Source: Phycisphaeraceae bacterium (GTDB lineage: Bacteria > Planctomycetota > Phycisphaerae > Phycisphaerales > Phycisphaeraceae). Taken from it: a DNA stretch of 51,793 nt. The DNA lies in assembly GCA_028284155.1 (NCBI GenBank), contig JANQSF010000096.1:1-51793 (forward strand), given 5' to 3'. The notes beneath the pieces were generated by a model. It was not told the DNA's origin and made no database searches. It saw only the letters and a list, made by a program, of their open reading frames with translations. The number at the start of each line of letters is the position of its first letter. Within the stretch, counting starts at the first letter, position 1. Shown piece after piece: positions 25,201 to 32,949 of the stretch. Position numbers and translations under genes: made by a program.

Positions 25201-25788
25201 TTACTTCTTCAAAGACGGCACGACGAAACGCGGGTCGGTGACACGCTCGATAACTTCAAGGTGATCGACGTCGATGTAGTAATACTTCTTGATCTTGATC
25301 CCCGGGTGGGGAGCGAACCGGAGGGTCGATTCCGGGTGGAGTCGCAGCACGCCTCTGACGCGCACCGTTCGCCCCTTGGCGAACTGCTTCTTGAAGTCGA
25401 CACCGCGGATAAAGACCATGCCGCCCTCGTAGATGACGCGCTGCGTGGTCATGTTCGCGGGGTTCGACGGCGCATGGCCGAGCGCCACGCCCTCGACCTG
25501 CACCGTTTGGCCGACCACCTCATGCCGCCAGCGGCAGACGCGCGGCTTACCGACGCCTTCCATGATCGGCCCAACCACGATCGCGGGCGACACGAGGTTG
25601 CCCTCGTTTTTGGTGTCCTGCTCCTGCGGCGGCGCGTGGGGCAGGCTGATGTTGAAGTTCTTCAGCGTGAACTCGAGCGACGTCTTCTTGGCCGGCGCCA
25701 AGTCACTGTCCTGCGCCATCGCAGTAACCCAACCCAGCCCAGCCACGATAAGCACGGCGACAAGGCCGCAAACAAGCCGATTCCGCAT
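25201..25788 (-). CDS. Exported protein of unknown function
   Basis: 195 residues from the ATG at 25788, preceded by GGGAG with 7-nt spacing; the open frame extends upstream but without a signal. Signal peptide MRNRLVCGLVAVLIVAGLGW, cleavage near AMAQD. The mature part has VVGQTVQVEGVALGH and GRTVRVRGVLRLH, strands that look like an OB-type barrel, and ends IKKYYYIDVDHLEVIERV. It is first in a possible three-gene operon of small exported proteins. Function unknown. Confidence 0.75.
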   Translation of the reverse strand: MRNRLVCGLVAVLIVAGLGWVTAMAQDSDLAPAKKTSLEFTLKNFNISLPHAPPQEQDTKNEGNLVSPAIVVGPIMEGVGKPRVCRWRHEVVGQTVQVEGVALGHAPSNPANMTTQRVIYEGGMVFIRGVDFKKQFAKGRTVRVRGVLRLHPESTLRFAPHPGIKIKKYYYIDVDHLEVIERVTDPRFVVPSLKK

Positions 25789-26044
25789 GACAGCACTCCC
25801 TGGGACAGGGTCCAGACCGAGGGGACCGCCCTCGGCCCCTTCACAAGGATAGACGCACACATCGCGCATCCGTCTGGATCGTGATCGACGTGTGAGAAGG
25901 ATGTGAGTGCCACGTCCTGGGCCGGGTGCCTGTGAATGGCGAAGCCTTTCACGGAATCCGGCTCGGATAAGGCAGGTTGATACGTCGGTCAGAACCGGTC
26001 GCCTTTAGTTCACGGCGTTGCCTCGAAAACCGTGAAACGCTTCG

Positions 26045-26100
26045 CTTATTCACAGCCACTCAGCTTATTCACGAGTACCCAGTCAATTCACAGTCTGCCC
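26045..26100. repeat. Three 19-bp tandem repeats with DnaA-box-like sequences
   Basis: Units begin at 26045, 26064 and 26083. The first contains TTATTCACA, an exact match to the DnaA box consensus TTATNCACA; the second TTATTCACG (one change); the third CAATTCACA (two changes). TTCAC recurs at an exact 19-bp period. The units lie in the 381-bp gene-free stretch 25789-26169, which otherwise shows only two more TTCAC/GTGAA words and no other structure I recognise. Confidence 0.5.
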
Positions 26101-26169
26101 TACCCCTTCAGCCCACTCGCTTTCACCTCGGTGATCTCGGTGCTTCAACCCACTTGGCTGACGATACGT

Positions 26170-27192
26170 TCACCGCTTCTTCGGCTTGAGCTGACCACCC
26201 GATAGCAGCCGAACCATCTCGTCGCCCATCGTCTTGCCGATGAGGTAGTACGTCTCCCAGTTGTGGTTCCAGTGGTATTCCTGTCCGGACGGCGACTGTT
26301 CTTTGGTCCGCCAGAAGTCGCGGGTCTCGACGCCGGCGACATTGCCCTTGAAGTCGGGGTACTTCTTGCCATCAGCCAATGCCAACTGATCGTCCATCAG
26401 CTTCTCGACCTTCTTCTTGTAACGGGCTGTCTCAGGGATCGTCCACCCGCCCATGCCGGTGTTGGCAATGACGAACGGCAGCCGGGTCGTGGCCAGGTCT
26501 TTGCGGATGTCTTTGACGAACGCCACCATGTTCTGCTCGTAGATGTTCACCGCGTTCTGATTCACGCGGTCGTTCCACCCCTGATGCCAGCCGAACCCGA
26601 CGATCTCGTAACCCTTGCCCGAGTAGTGCGGCACGTACTTCTTGAGGTTGCCCGTGATCTCCTTGACGTGACGCAACACCTCGTAGTAATGAAAGCCCAT
26701 GTCGCCGTCCTTCTGCGGCTTGGGGTATTCAGCCGAACTGGGCGGCCGAAAGTTGTTGATCAGCGACCGCCCGCCCCAGGCCGACTTGATGATCAGCACC
26801 GGGTCGTCGTAGTAGTCGCCCACGGCGAAGCCGAACCCGTACTCCGGTCCGATGTGGCCTTCGCTCGCGCCGTAGCCCGTCGTCAGCCAACCCTGCCGCT
26901 CCTTGCCCGCGTACGAAATGTTCACAATCCACACGTCGTCGCGCACGACGTGCTTGCCGCTCTTGTCCACGAGGTGGCCGTACGCCTTGGGGTTCTTCTT
27001 GACCAGCGTTTGCATCGTGCCGGGTTTGTCGCCCGTCAGCGAGCCGAACCCGACCATATTGGATTGACCGGCCATGATGAAGACTTTGAGTTTGCCGTTG
27101 GCGGGGCGTGTCTTGGCGGCGGTGTGATCAGCCGGCGCGACAACGAGCAAGAGGGCGAGCAGAACGGCGAGGCCTGTCTGGCGGTGTGTCAT
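26170..27192 (-). CDS. Exported SASA-family carbohydrate esterase (sialate O-acetylesterase-like)
   Basis: 340 residues. Signal peptide MTHRQTGLAVLLALLLVV. The mature part opens KLKVFIMAGQSNMVGFG, the block I of SGNH hydrolases in which the Ser of GQSN is the nucleophile; VGFGWHQGWND carries the conserved His-containing block, and KSAWGGRSL the Gly block. These enzymes remove acetyl groups from polysaccharide sugars outside the cytoplasm. The next gene on the same strand is another hydrolase (broken), so the pair may act on the same polymer (inference). Confidence 0.88.
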   Translation of the reverse strand: MTHRQTGLAVLLALLLVVAPADHTAAKTRPANGKLKVFIMAGQSNMVGFGSLTGDKPGTMQTLVKKNPKAYGHLVDKSGKHVVRDDVWIVNISYAGKERQGWLTTGYGASEGHIGPEYGFGFAVGDYYDDPVLIIKSAWGGRSLINNFRPPSSAEYPKPQKDGDMGFHYYEVLRHVKEITGNLKKYVPHYSGKGYEIVGFGWHQGWNDRVNQNAVNIYEQNMVAFVKDIRKDLATTRLPFVIANTGMGGWTIPETARYKKKVEKLMDDQLALADGKKYPDFKGNVAGVETRDFWRTKEQSPSGQEYHWNHNWETYYLIGKTMGDEMVRLLSGGQLKPKKR

Positions 27193-27283
27193 GGGTCGTC
27201 CTGAATCAGCGGGTGAATAGTCTGTACATGTGACGCGGCAGAACGAACATCATACAGGTGAGGTTGACCGATCGCCGCGCGAA

Positions 27284-28048
27284 CTACTCGTCCCCGCCGC
27301 GCTTCTGCGAAAACATCCAGTCATACAACTCGGCGGTGGTGTAGACCAGCCGACGGGCGTTGTGCCCTTCGTCGGGGTAGACCTTGATCCGCGCCCGCTT
27401 GCCGCCCGCCTTGCGGATCGCCGCGATCACACGCTGCGACCGCTCAGCCGGCACGACCCGGTCTTTCGCGCCGGCGAACGCGAACACCGGCACTTTCGCC
27501 AGGTTGCGCACCCACCGTTCAAACCGCGGCGTCACGTCCTTCGGCCCGCCCGACACCGGCGCGATCGCCGCAAAGTGTACCGGGTGTTCGCCGCCCCAAG
27601 CCCACGATCTCTAGCCGCCCATGCTGTTGCCCGTCAGGTATACGCGTGACCCGTCAATCCGGTACGTCGACTTGAGGTGAAGCAACAGCACGTTCAGGTC
27701 AGCCGGCAACCACCCGCCGCCATCCCGCCCGCGCTTCAGACACTGCGGCGCGACGAGGATGCACCGTTCCTTGGCATGCTTCTGCATCCCCCGCCAGATC
27801 GGCCCGACCTGCCCGTTGAGCCGGCGCACCTGATTGCCCACACCGCCGGAGCCGTGCAGGTAGATCAACACCGGCAACGCCTTGTTCTTCGCCTCCTTCG
27901 GCAGATAGACCAGGTACTGCCGGTTCAACGACTTGGTTTTCTTGTGCGCGTCCTCGCCCAATTCGCCCACCGTCGGCTGCGCGCGGTCCTGCGCGAGAAC
28001 CGGGCAGACCAGGACGCACGACAACAACAGGCACGGGAGTGGTTTCAT
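27284..28048 (-). pseudogene. Exported alpha/beta hydrolase (CE1/LpqC-like esterase) with in-frame TAG after the nucleophile
   Basis: The frame is 255 codons and has a signal peptide (MKPLPCLLLSCVLVCPVLAQ), LIYLHGSGG (oxyanion), VYLTGNSMGG (nucleophile Ser), then a TAG at 27611-27613, then in the same frame RSWAWGGEHPVHFAAIAPVSGG, PVFAFAGAKDRVVP (acid) and VYPDEGHNA (His). In this family GNSMGG is normally followed by Tyr-Gly-Thr-Trp, so the amber codon replaces the Tyr codon. Both halves keep good coding character. Either a recent nonsense mutation, a sequencing error or readthrough; pseudogene is the simplest call. Start ATG 28048; a TTG lies at 28054. Confidence 0.8.
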
Positions 28049-28107
28049 CGTCAATTCACAGTCGAATGGGGCACGTGCAACGGATTGGCGACCGTTGAGC
28101 TTTAGTT

Positions 28108-28181
28108 GGTAGGCCGGGCACGTTGCCCGGCAGTTTCGTGTCCTTGTGCGCTTAACCGCCGGGCAATGTGCCCGGCCTACC
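28108..28181. repeat. REP-type inverted pair, family GTAG-b (copy 1)
   Basis: Arms 28108-28131 and 28158-28181 pair at 23 of 24 positions. Each is GTAG (28109-28112) followed by GCCGGGCA-N3-TGCCCGGC, with CTAC closing the second arm. Spacer 26 nt. A decayed copy lies at 50776-50847. Confidence 0.9.
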
Positions 28182-28239
28182 TGAGATCCGTCTTGACTCC
28201 AATGACGTCACCCGACAGCGTTCAGTTTAACAACGCGAC

Positions 28240-28536
28240 CTATGCCTCCGGAAACCGCCTGGCCGCATCCCGACGACTCTCCGGCAAACCCATGACGGCG
28301 TCGTGACATCGCGTGCACACCATCCCCGCCTCTTGCCCGTCGTGCGTGCCGTGGTGGACATGGTCTTGCACACAATCATCCAACTCAAACCGCGCCCGGA
28401 TCGCCGCCCGGTCGAGATAGCAATCAAAGTAGACCCACTCGCGACAGTTTTTCGACCACGGCTGGCCGCGATAAGTTACCGGCACGTCGGCCGCAAGAAG
28501 TGCTTGTTCCAACTCGGCAAGGTGTTCACAGAGCAT
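28240..28536 (-). CDS. Small Cys/His-rich protein of unknown function
   Basis: 98 residues from the ATG at 28536 (GAAGG 7 nt upstream). Starts MLCEHLAELEQALLAADV and continues with CREWVYFDCYLD. The C-terminal half has ten or so metal-prone residues: CVQDHVHHGTHDGQEAGMVC then TRCH, a possible zinc or haem site (inference). No signal peptide. No family recognised. Its neighbours on this strand are other small unknown genes. Confidence 0.65.
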   Translation of the reverse strand: MLCEHLAELEQALLAADVPVTYRGQPWSKNCREWVYFDCYLDRAAIRARFELDDCVQDHVHHGTHDGQEAGMVCTRCHDAVMGLPESRRDAARRFPEA

Positions 28537-28633
28537 GGGTTGGCCTTCGATCAATGGCAGGCAACTGTAACCACAGCGCTTGGGTAAAGCATGTCAGGCC
28601 ATGAGTAGCGGGTATCGAAGGATTGCTGGCGCT

Positions 28634-28906
28634 CTAACTGCGGCGAACGACCTTCCGCCAACCGGTCGATTCCAGGATACCCCAACTGTGGTGAACGTAG
28701 CGACCCCGCTGACGCATACGCGCCTCGATCCACGGTGTGCCGTACTCATCGATCATGTAAACGCGCGACGACCAAGTTCGCTTGATCATCGCCTTCATGA
28801 ACGCGAGGCTTTCTTTCGGAAGTTGGTATCCCGGGCGTTCCCATTCATCGGGTAGAGCGATGAACCGGACTCGGTCGTCGACTTTGAGACTCTTTGGGTC
28901 AGGCAT
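28634..28906 (-). CDS. Small conserved-looking protein of unknown function
   Basis: 90 residues from the ATG at 28906, which has AGGTG 8 nt upstream; the frame remains open to 29095 but that part overlaps the SIMPL gene and has a different composition. Sequence MPDPKSLKVDDRVRFIALPD, then MKAMIKRTWSSRVYMIDEYG and PWIEARMRQRGRYVHHSW. The basic, compact form suggests a small folded domain, perhaps SH3-like (RVRFIALP), but this is a guess. Function unknown. Confidence 0.65.
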   Translation of the reverse strand: MPDPKSLKVDDRVRFIALPDEWERPGYQLPKESLAFMKAMIKRTWSSRVYMIDEYGTPWIEARMRQRGRYVHHSWGILESTGWRKVVRRS

Positions 28907-28961
28907 GGTGAGACACCTACAGGCCCGGCTCAATCGCCAGCGGCTGACGACTTCCCTCGTG

Positions 28962-29621
28962 CTACCCACCCTCGCCAAACCTCCCCACCACAAACTCCGC
29001 CGTGACGCCGGCGGTAACCTTGGCTGTGTGAGCCAAGCTGAGTGTCTCGAGCGCTGACCTTTCCCGCATGGCCTTTTTGTGTTTCGTGAAAGCACCCAAC
29101 GCGGCGGGCATGTGAACGTCCGTGTCCAGCCCCGTCACGGCGTACGACATCTTGTGCACTCCGAGCAGCGGCACGCCCAGCGCACGCGTGATGTTCGTCG
29201 CCGTGTCCTTCGCGGCGCTCACAGCCTCATGAATGACCCGCCGACGGGTCGCGTCGAGGTCGGGGTACTCCCACGACAAAGCTACGACCTTCGCGTTCTT
29301 CTGCGACGAGATCACGGACACCACCCGCCCAAGCAGGTCGACGTCCGGACAGTTGACCTGAATCCTGTACGTGGCCGACGACGCCTTGCTCAGCAGCCCG
29401 GTCTCGACTTCGGTCGACACGTCGATCAGCCGAATGTCGTCCTCGGCGATCCCGACCTGTTGCAGGCCGGCGACCAGGTTCGCGACCTCCGCCGCCTTCT
29501 TGAACGCTTCGCCGCCCGTGAAAAACGACTGCCCCGCAACCTGAACCGAAAGCTTGGCCCCGGCTGCGACAATCTCCGTCGAAGCCGACTCGTCAACCGT
29601 GATGAGATGGGGTGTGGTCAT
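28962..29621 (-). CDS. SIMPL domain (DUF541) protein
   Basis: 219 residues. SIMPL/DUF541 family: ITVDESASTEIVAAGAKLSVQV at the N-terminus, then ATYRIQVNCPDVDLLGRVVSVI and RRRVIHEAVSAAKDTATNITRALGV, the usual two repeated alpha/beta units, and a C-terminal strand VTAGVTAEFVVGRF. Most family members are exported, but no signal peptide is present here, so it may be cytoplasmic. The family's biochemical role is poorly defined. The preceding gene on this strand is the frameshifted one at 29686-30098. Confidence 0.8.
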   Translation of the reverse strand: MTTPHLITVDESASTEIVAAGAKLSVQVAGQSFFTGGEAFKKAAEVANLVAGLQQVGIAEDDIRLIDVSTEVETGLLSKASSATYRIQVNCPDVDLLGRVVSVISSQKNAKVVALSWEYPDLDATRRRVIHEAVSAAKDTATNITRALGVPLLGVHKMSYAVTGLDTDVHMPAALGAFTKHKKAMRERSALETLSLAHTAKVTAGVTAEFVVGRFGEGG

Positions 29622-29685
29622 CGCTGAATCCGTAAGCTGTCAGGCCTTATACCGAGCATGATGCCCGGCGATTCATTGAAATCAA

Positions 29686-30098
29686 TCACTCAATCGCCGG
29701 GCAGTGGGTAGGTTTAATCAAACCACCATCGCGTGGATCAAATTTGAAAAGGATTCCGTTGAATTCGTCGATTGCCTCTAGTACGAACAAGTAAGTGTTG
29801 AAGTGATCCATTCCAGAGTCTTCACAGTAACTCAATAGTTCGAGGCGTTTTGAGGATTGGCGTAGTTTGTCGAGATTCGGCCAGTGTCGGCGATCTCGTT
29901 TGCTTCAGGTTTGATCCAGTCTTCGGTGGATAGTGCAACGGTTAACAACCAATTGCCTTGTGCGACAGAGACGCGATCGTCCTGACAAGTAACTTGGTAT
30001 TCTGGAAGCCGTGCGGCAAGTCGAGACACCAGCGCCTCAGTTGTGATGTCAGCATCTTTGGCCAGCGGTATAAACGCGTAGTAATACGGAGTGCTCAT
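29686..30098 (-). pseudogene. Small unknown protein gene with a one-base deletion in an A-run
   Basis: The frame from the ATG at 30098 encodes 88 residues (MSTPYYYAFIPLAKDADITT..) and stops at 29832. Immediately before, the minus strand reads CCT CAA AAC GCC. If the AAAA run (about 29848) had five A, the frame would continue KRLELLSYCEDSGMDHFNTY and LFVLEAIDEFNGILFKFDPR to a TGA at 29686-29688, giving about 137 residues. The downstream part has clear coding character. The gene is AT-richer than its neighbours. Function unknown; the size and composition recall immunity-type small proteins. Confidence 0.65.
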
Positions 30099-30107
30099 CT
30101 ACGGCAT

Positions 30108-30368
30108 TCACATTGGAGTTGAGCGGGTAGGCCCGGCGGTTGGCTTGGGTTGCCGCTCTGGGCAAACCCGGGAGTGGCGTCCTTGTGGGCCAAAGTATAT
30201 CTGTCGACATTCACCACCAACACCCGCTCGGCCGTGGTTGATCCGAGCATCAACCACAGCCACACGCCGTCTGTCCCGCAGGTTCAGATGCAGCAATGTC
30301 CCCGACACAGCGAGCAACGTCGCTGTGGTCACAGCCGCCTTGATGACCCGCTTGGTGAGGATCGGCAT
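30108..30368 (-). CDS. Possible small membrane protein, 3' part made of repeats
   Basis: 86 residues. The first 35 (MPILTKRVIKAAVTTATLLA, then VSGTLLHLNLRDRRR) look like a genuine signal or membrane anchor with good codon use. From about residue 36 the frame runs through the GTGGTTGAT hairpin repeat and a second GGGTTGCC hairpin, and the peptide becomes random-looking. I read it as a remnant of a gene truncated by repeat insertion. Low confidence that it is expressed. Confidence 0.3.
   Translation of the reverse strand: MPILTKRVIKAAVTTATLLAVSGTLLHLNLRDRRRVAVVDARINHGRAGVGGECRQIYFGPQGRHSRVCPERQPKPTAGPTRSTPM
30234..30257. repeat. Hairpin repeat GTGGTTGAT-N6-ATCAACCAC (copy 1)
   Basis: A 9-bp perfect stem with a 6-nt loop. 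An identical copy, including flanking bases (GCC before, AGCCAC after), lies at 30686-30709. Confidence 0.85.
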
Positions 30369-30389
30369 GGTAATGGAAGGTTAGCCGGA

Positions 30390-30770
30390 TGCCACGGTCA
30401 GCGCAGCGCGGCGGGTGCCCGGGGCTATTGCTTTGAGCAACCCCGGAAGCAGTGACCCTTGTCGCCCGCAGTAAGTAGGTCAGGCCATTTGACCTGACAC
30501 CGGTCGCGTGTTGTGGAGCCGTGTCAGGTCAATGACCTGACCTACGTGCCGGGTGCCATCGCACGGCCAAGGCGGAGCCGCAGGCAGTGTGATGCCCGTC
30601 GCGGGCTCGTTGTCCGGTGACTCAATGAGACCCGCACGACGCTGACGTCGGCCTTTGGCCGACGACCGCGTCGTGGCACTCCGCCGTGGTTGATCCGAGC
30701 ATCAACCACAGCCACCCGCCGGTCGCGTGTTGTGGAGCCGTGTCAGGTCAATGACCTGACCTACGTGCTT
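30390..30770. repeat. Mosaic of repeats, including REP-type pair GTAG-c and a 50-bp direct repeat
   Basis: This gene-free stretch (30369-30850) holds: a CCGGGG/CCCCGG hairpin (about 30420-30446); an inverted pair at 30475-30500 and 30521-30545, GTAG plus GTCAGG-N6-GACCTGAC; an exact 50-bp direct repeat at 30500-30549 and 30719-30768 that carries the right half of that pair; a GTCGGCC/GGCCGAC hairpin (about 30646-30663); and the second GTGGTTGAT hairpin at 30686-30709. No coding sequence is seen in it. Confidence 0.85.
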
Positions 30771-30850
30771 GAGTGGCCGTCGTGATTCCTCTGCCGAGAC
30801 AAGCGACCGATTGGCGTAGCGTTTGGCCAGGGACAGCAACCTGTTGCCGT

Positions 30851-31243
30851 TCAGTTGACTGGATCACTAGGGCCGAATCCCAGGTCCACAAGTTCCTCAT
30901 AGGACAGCTTGAAGACCTGATCGTCTTTCGTGTTGTCTCGAATAACCGACAGCCGAGATAGATCCTTCTCAATGAGGCAAATGCGTGTGCAGAGTTCAGT
31001 AATCCGTTGATGATCTTCGGACGGAATCTCTCCCTTGAACTGCGAACCACGGTAGTAGTTGTCGTTGTCCCGATCACGGACGAGATAGGAACGAAGACGC
31101 GCACTGTCTGCCATCACTTCGTTTAGTTCAGCATCACGCTTGCGCAGTCGACTGGCGAGGTCAGCCAACCGAGACTCGATGGCAGTTTTGACCTCAGCAC
31201 CGGTCTTTTCAAAGTTAACAGCAGTCTCGCTCCACATGGGCAT
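30851..31243 (-). CDS. Coiled-coil protein of unknown function
   Basis: 130 residues from the ATG at 31243, with GGAG 8 nt upstream. Mostly helical and highly charged: VKTAIESRLADLASRLRKRD and RITELCTRICLIEKDLSRLS are probable coiled coils. No signal peptide or known domain. The DNA is less GC-rich than the chromosome average here. It lies between the repeat mosaic and the dispersed 360-bp element, a region with no other genes. Function unknown. Confidence 0.6.
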   Translation of the reverse strand: MPMWSETAVNFEKTGAEVKTAIESRLADLASRLRKRDAELNEVMADSARLRSYLVRDRDNDNYYRGSQFKGEIPSEDHQRITELCTRICLIEKDLSRLSVIRDNTKDDQVFKLSYEELVDLGFGPSDPVN

Positions 31244-31530
31244 CGGCGCTCTCCGTTCCTAACCTTGTTTCAGTTCACTCAATGTCTGTCGATTGACTAG
31301 GAACAACAGTCCCGGATTGAGGCCATATGTGTCCATCTGCAGGCCACACAACTAGTGATTAAGTAGAATTCAACCTAACAACGAATTCCCGATGTTAACC
31401 TGACAATCCGTCTTGCTGGCCGCACGCGTCAATCTGGGGGCGCGCTCGACTTCTTGTTGATTATCGCTCTCTCATTCCTGCGGGTCAATGTGTTGCGTTC
31501 ATGGCACATGGGGTGTAGCCGCGCGCGCCC

Positions 31531-31890
31531 GTGCGCACGACCCTGTCGCGCCGTCCCTTATGGATGACTACTTTTTCACAGCCCGAATCGCCCGTCAGGC
31601 CCGCCAAATGCGTGTCAGGTTGGGTGTCTATCCCGCCACATTCATGGCGGGGTAGACATGGAGATGTGGCCTCACGGCGTTGCAGCGCGGGGGGTGACGT
31701 CGGGGTGACAAACGGGGTGTTTGTTGCAAGTTGTTGGTGCGGAGAGGTTTGGTTGTGGTTTTGGTGTTTGGGGGGAGGGGGGACGGGGTGTTGTGTGTGT
31801 CAGGGCGCGTTAGGTTGCAGGGTGATCGCGCACAAAGTGGGTGGTTGGGTGGCGAAAAGTTTGGGGAGCGCGCTAAGCCGCAAGCGGCCT
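31531..31890 (+). repeat. 360-bp dispersed non-coding element, copy A
   Basis: Aligns almost without gaps to the reverse complement of 49658-50022. The core, about 31623-31716, differs at only a few positions and holds a 12-bp stem GTCTATCCCGCC/GGCGGGGTAGAC that includes a U-G pair present in both copies, a GCGTTGCA(A/G)CGC dyad and a tandem GGGGTGAC-N3-GGGGTGAC. The 3' part is strongly G/T-rich and ends in AAGCCGCAAGCGGCC. The frame through it stays open in both copies, but substitutions fall equally in all codon positions, so it is not protein coding. 31244-31530, before it, shows nothing I recognise beyond a short GTTCCTA/TAGGAAC dyad. Confidence 0.85.
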
Positions 31891-31899
31891 GAGAGAAGT

Positions 31900-32769
31900 T
31901 CAGTTGTTTCGGCCGAGCACGTAGCGGTCGATGGCCCAGGCGACGCCGTCGTCGTCGTTGGGCGGGGCGATGACGTCGGCGGCGTTGCGGGTGGCGACCC
32001 AGCCGTTGGCGACGGCGACACCGACGCCGGCCCAGCGCAGCAGTTGCGTGTCGTTGGGTGCGTCGCCGATGGCCAGGACCTGCTCGGGTTTGACGCCGCG
32101 TTCGTCGGCGATGCGGGCGACGGCGTGGGACTTGTCGGCGTCGCGGTGGGCGACCTGGATGAGCGTGGTGTCGCAGACGTGGCGTTGGATGCGGTCGGCG
32201 AACTTGTGTTGCAGGGCGGCGTTGACGGCGCCGAGCATGTCGGGCGGGCCGGCGAACATGAGTTTGGTGACGGCCTTGTGCAGGAACGAGCGCAGCGGGC
32301 CGACGTGGTCGGGCGCGAAGTGGCGGGCGGTCTCGGTGACGTAGCGGTCATCGACCTGGTCGGTGTACCACTTGTCGAGGATCTCGGCGCTGACGATGAC
32401 CTTGCGGTTGCAGCGTCGCGCGGTCTTGACAACGGCGCGGGCGAGGCGGGGCGGGATGGGCAGGTGGAAGGAGTGCTTGTCCTTGTCGCGGTCGTGGATC
32501 AGCGCGCCGTTGTAGTGGACCTGGCTGTTGTCGATGGGGAGGGTCATGGCCAACTTGGCGACGCTGCGCGGCGGGCGGGCCGAGGCGAGGACGACGGGCA
32601 CGCCGTGCGCCACCGCCTGCTCGATGGCGCGGGCGTTGACGGCGCTGACGGTGTGGTCGGAACGCAGGAGCGTGCCGTCCAGATCGACGGCGACCATGCG
32701 GATGTTGGCCGTGGCCGGGCAGGGCGCTTCCGAGCCGACGTCGTGGTCGAGTTGTCCGGTTGCGATCAA
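31900..32769 (-). CDS. Cof-type HAD phosphatase
   Basis: 289 residues from a TTG at 32769, which has AAGGGG 6 nt upstream; an ATG at 32697 directly before the HAD motif has no such site. HAD superfamily, Cof subfamily (type IIB cap): motif I MVAVDLDGTLLRSD with both catalytic Asp residues, motif II VVLASARPP, motif III Lys in the DKSHAVARIA segment, motif IV LAIGDAPNDTQLLRWAGVGVAVANG. Such enzymes dephosphorylate sugar phosphates or cofactors such as pyridoxal phosphate in the cytoplasm. The stop lies 10 bp from the end of the dispersed element. Confidence 0.92.
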   Translation of the reverse strand: MIATGQLDHDVGSEAPCPATANIRMVAVDLDGTLLRSDHTVSAVNARAIEQAVAHGVPVVLASARPPRSVAKLAMTLPIDNSQVHYNGALIHDRDKDKHSFHLPIPPRLARAVVKTARRCNRKVIVSAEILDKWYTDQVDDRYVTETARHFAPDHVGPLRSFLHKAVTKLMFAGPPDMLGAVNAALQHKFADRIQRHVCDTTLIQVAHRDADKSHAVARIADERGVKPEQVLAIGDAPNDTQLLRWAGVGVAVANGWVATRNAADVIAPPNDDDGVAWAIDRYVLGRNN

Positions 32770-32877
32770 GCAAGGCCCCTTGTGGGACGGCGGCGGCGGG
32801 GTGGTGCGCGGGTCGGGTGTTTCTTGCGTTTATTGGTCGGCCGAGGGTTCCCAGTTTATGCGGTTTGGTTAAGTGAG

Positions 32878-32901
32878 CGGAGCGCTAAGCCGCAAGCGGC
32901 T
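32878..32901 (+). repeat. Copy of the GCGCTAAGCCGC repeat
   Basis: AGCGCTAAGCCGCAAGCGGC followed by T. It matches the 3' two thirds of the 26-bp repeat at 19995-20020. It lies between divergent genes. Confidence 0.7.
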
Positions 32902-32937
32902 GGCGAAGCGGTGGCGGTGCTTGTTTGTGCTGGGGTC

Positions 32938-32943
32938 TACCAT
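32938..32943 (+). promoter_or_regulatory. -10 box TACCAT, leaderless GTG start
   Basis: TACCAT is followed by 6 nt and GTG at 32950. The same box with the same spacing occurs before cdsA on the other strand at 45990-45995. No ribosome binding site is present. Confidence 0.55.
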
Positions 32944-32949
32944 GTGGCC

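Noticed and set aside
29832..29860. Programmed -1 frameshifting at CAAAAC in the small gene
   Set aside because: The sequence is not a slippery heptamer of the X XXY YYZ type, and no downstream stem was found; a one-base deletion explains it more simply.
30091..30384. A 97-codon plus-strand frame in the repeat mosaic
   Set aside because: It reads through hairpin repeats and has no start context or protein-like composition.
31560..31890. Protein coding by the 360-bp element (the frame PLWMTTF.. stays open in both copies)
   Set aside because: Differences between the copies fall equally on all three codon positions and most change the amino acid; a short ATG-to-stop frame in another phase (MDDYFFTARI..) shows no better pattern. 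The lack of stops follows from the G-rich composition.
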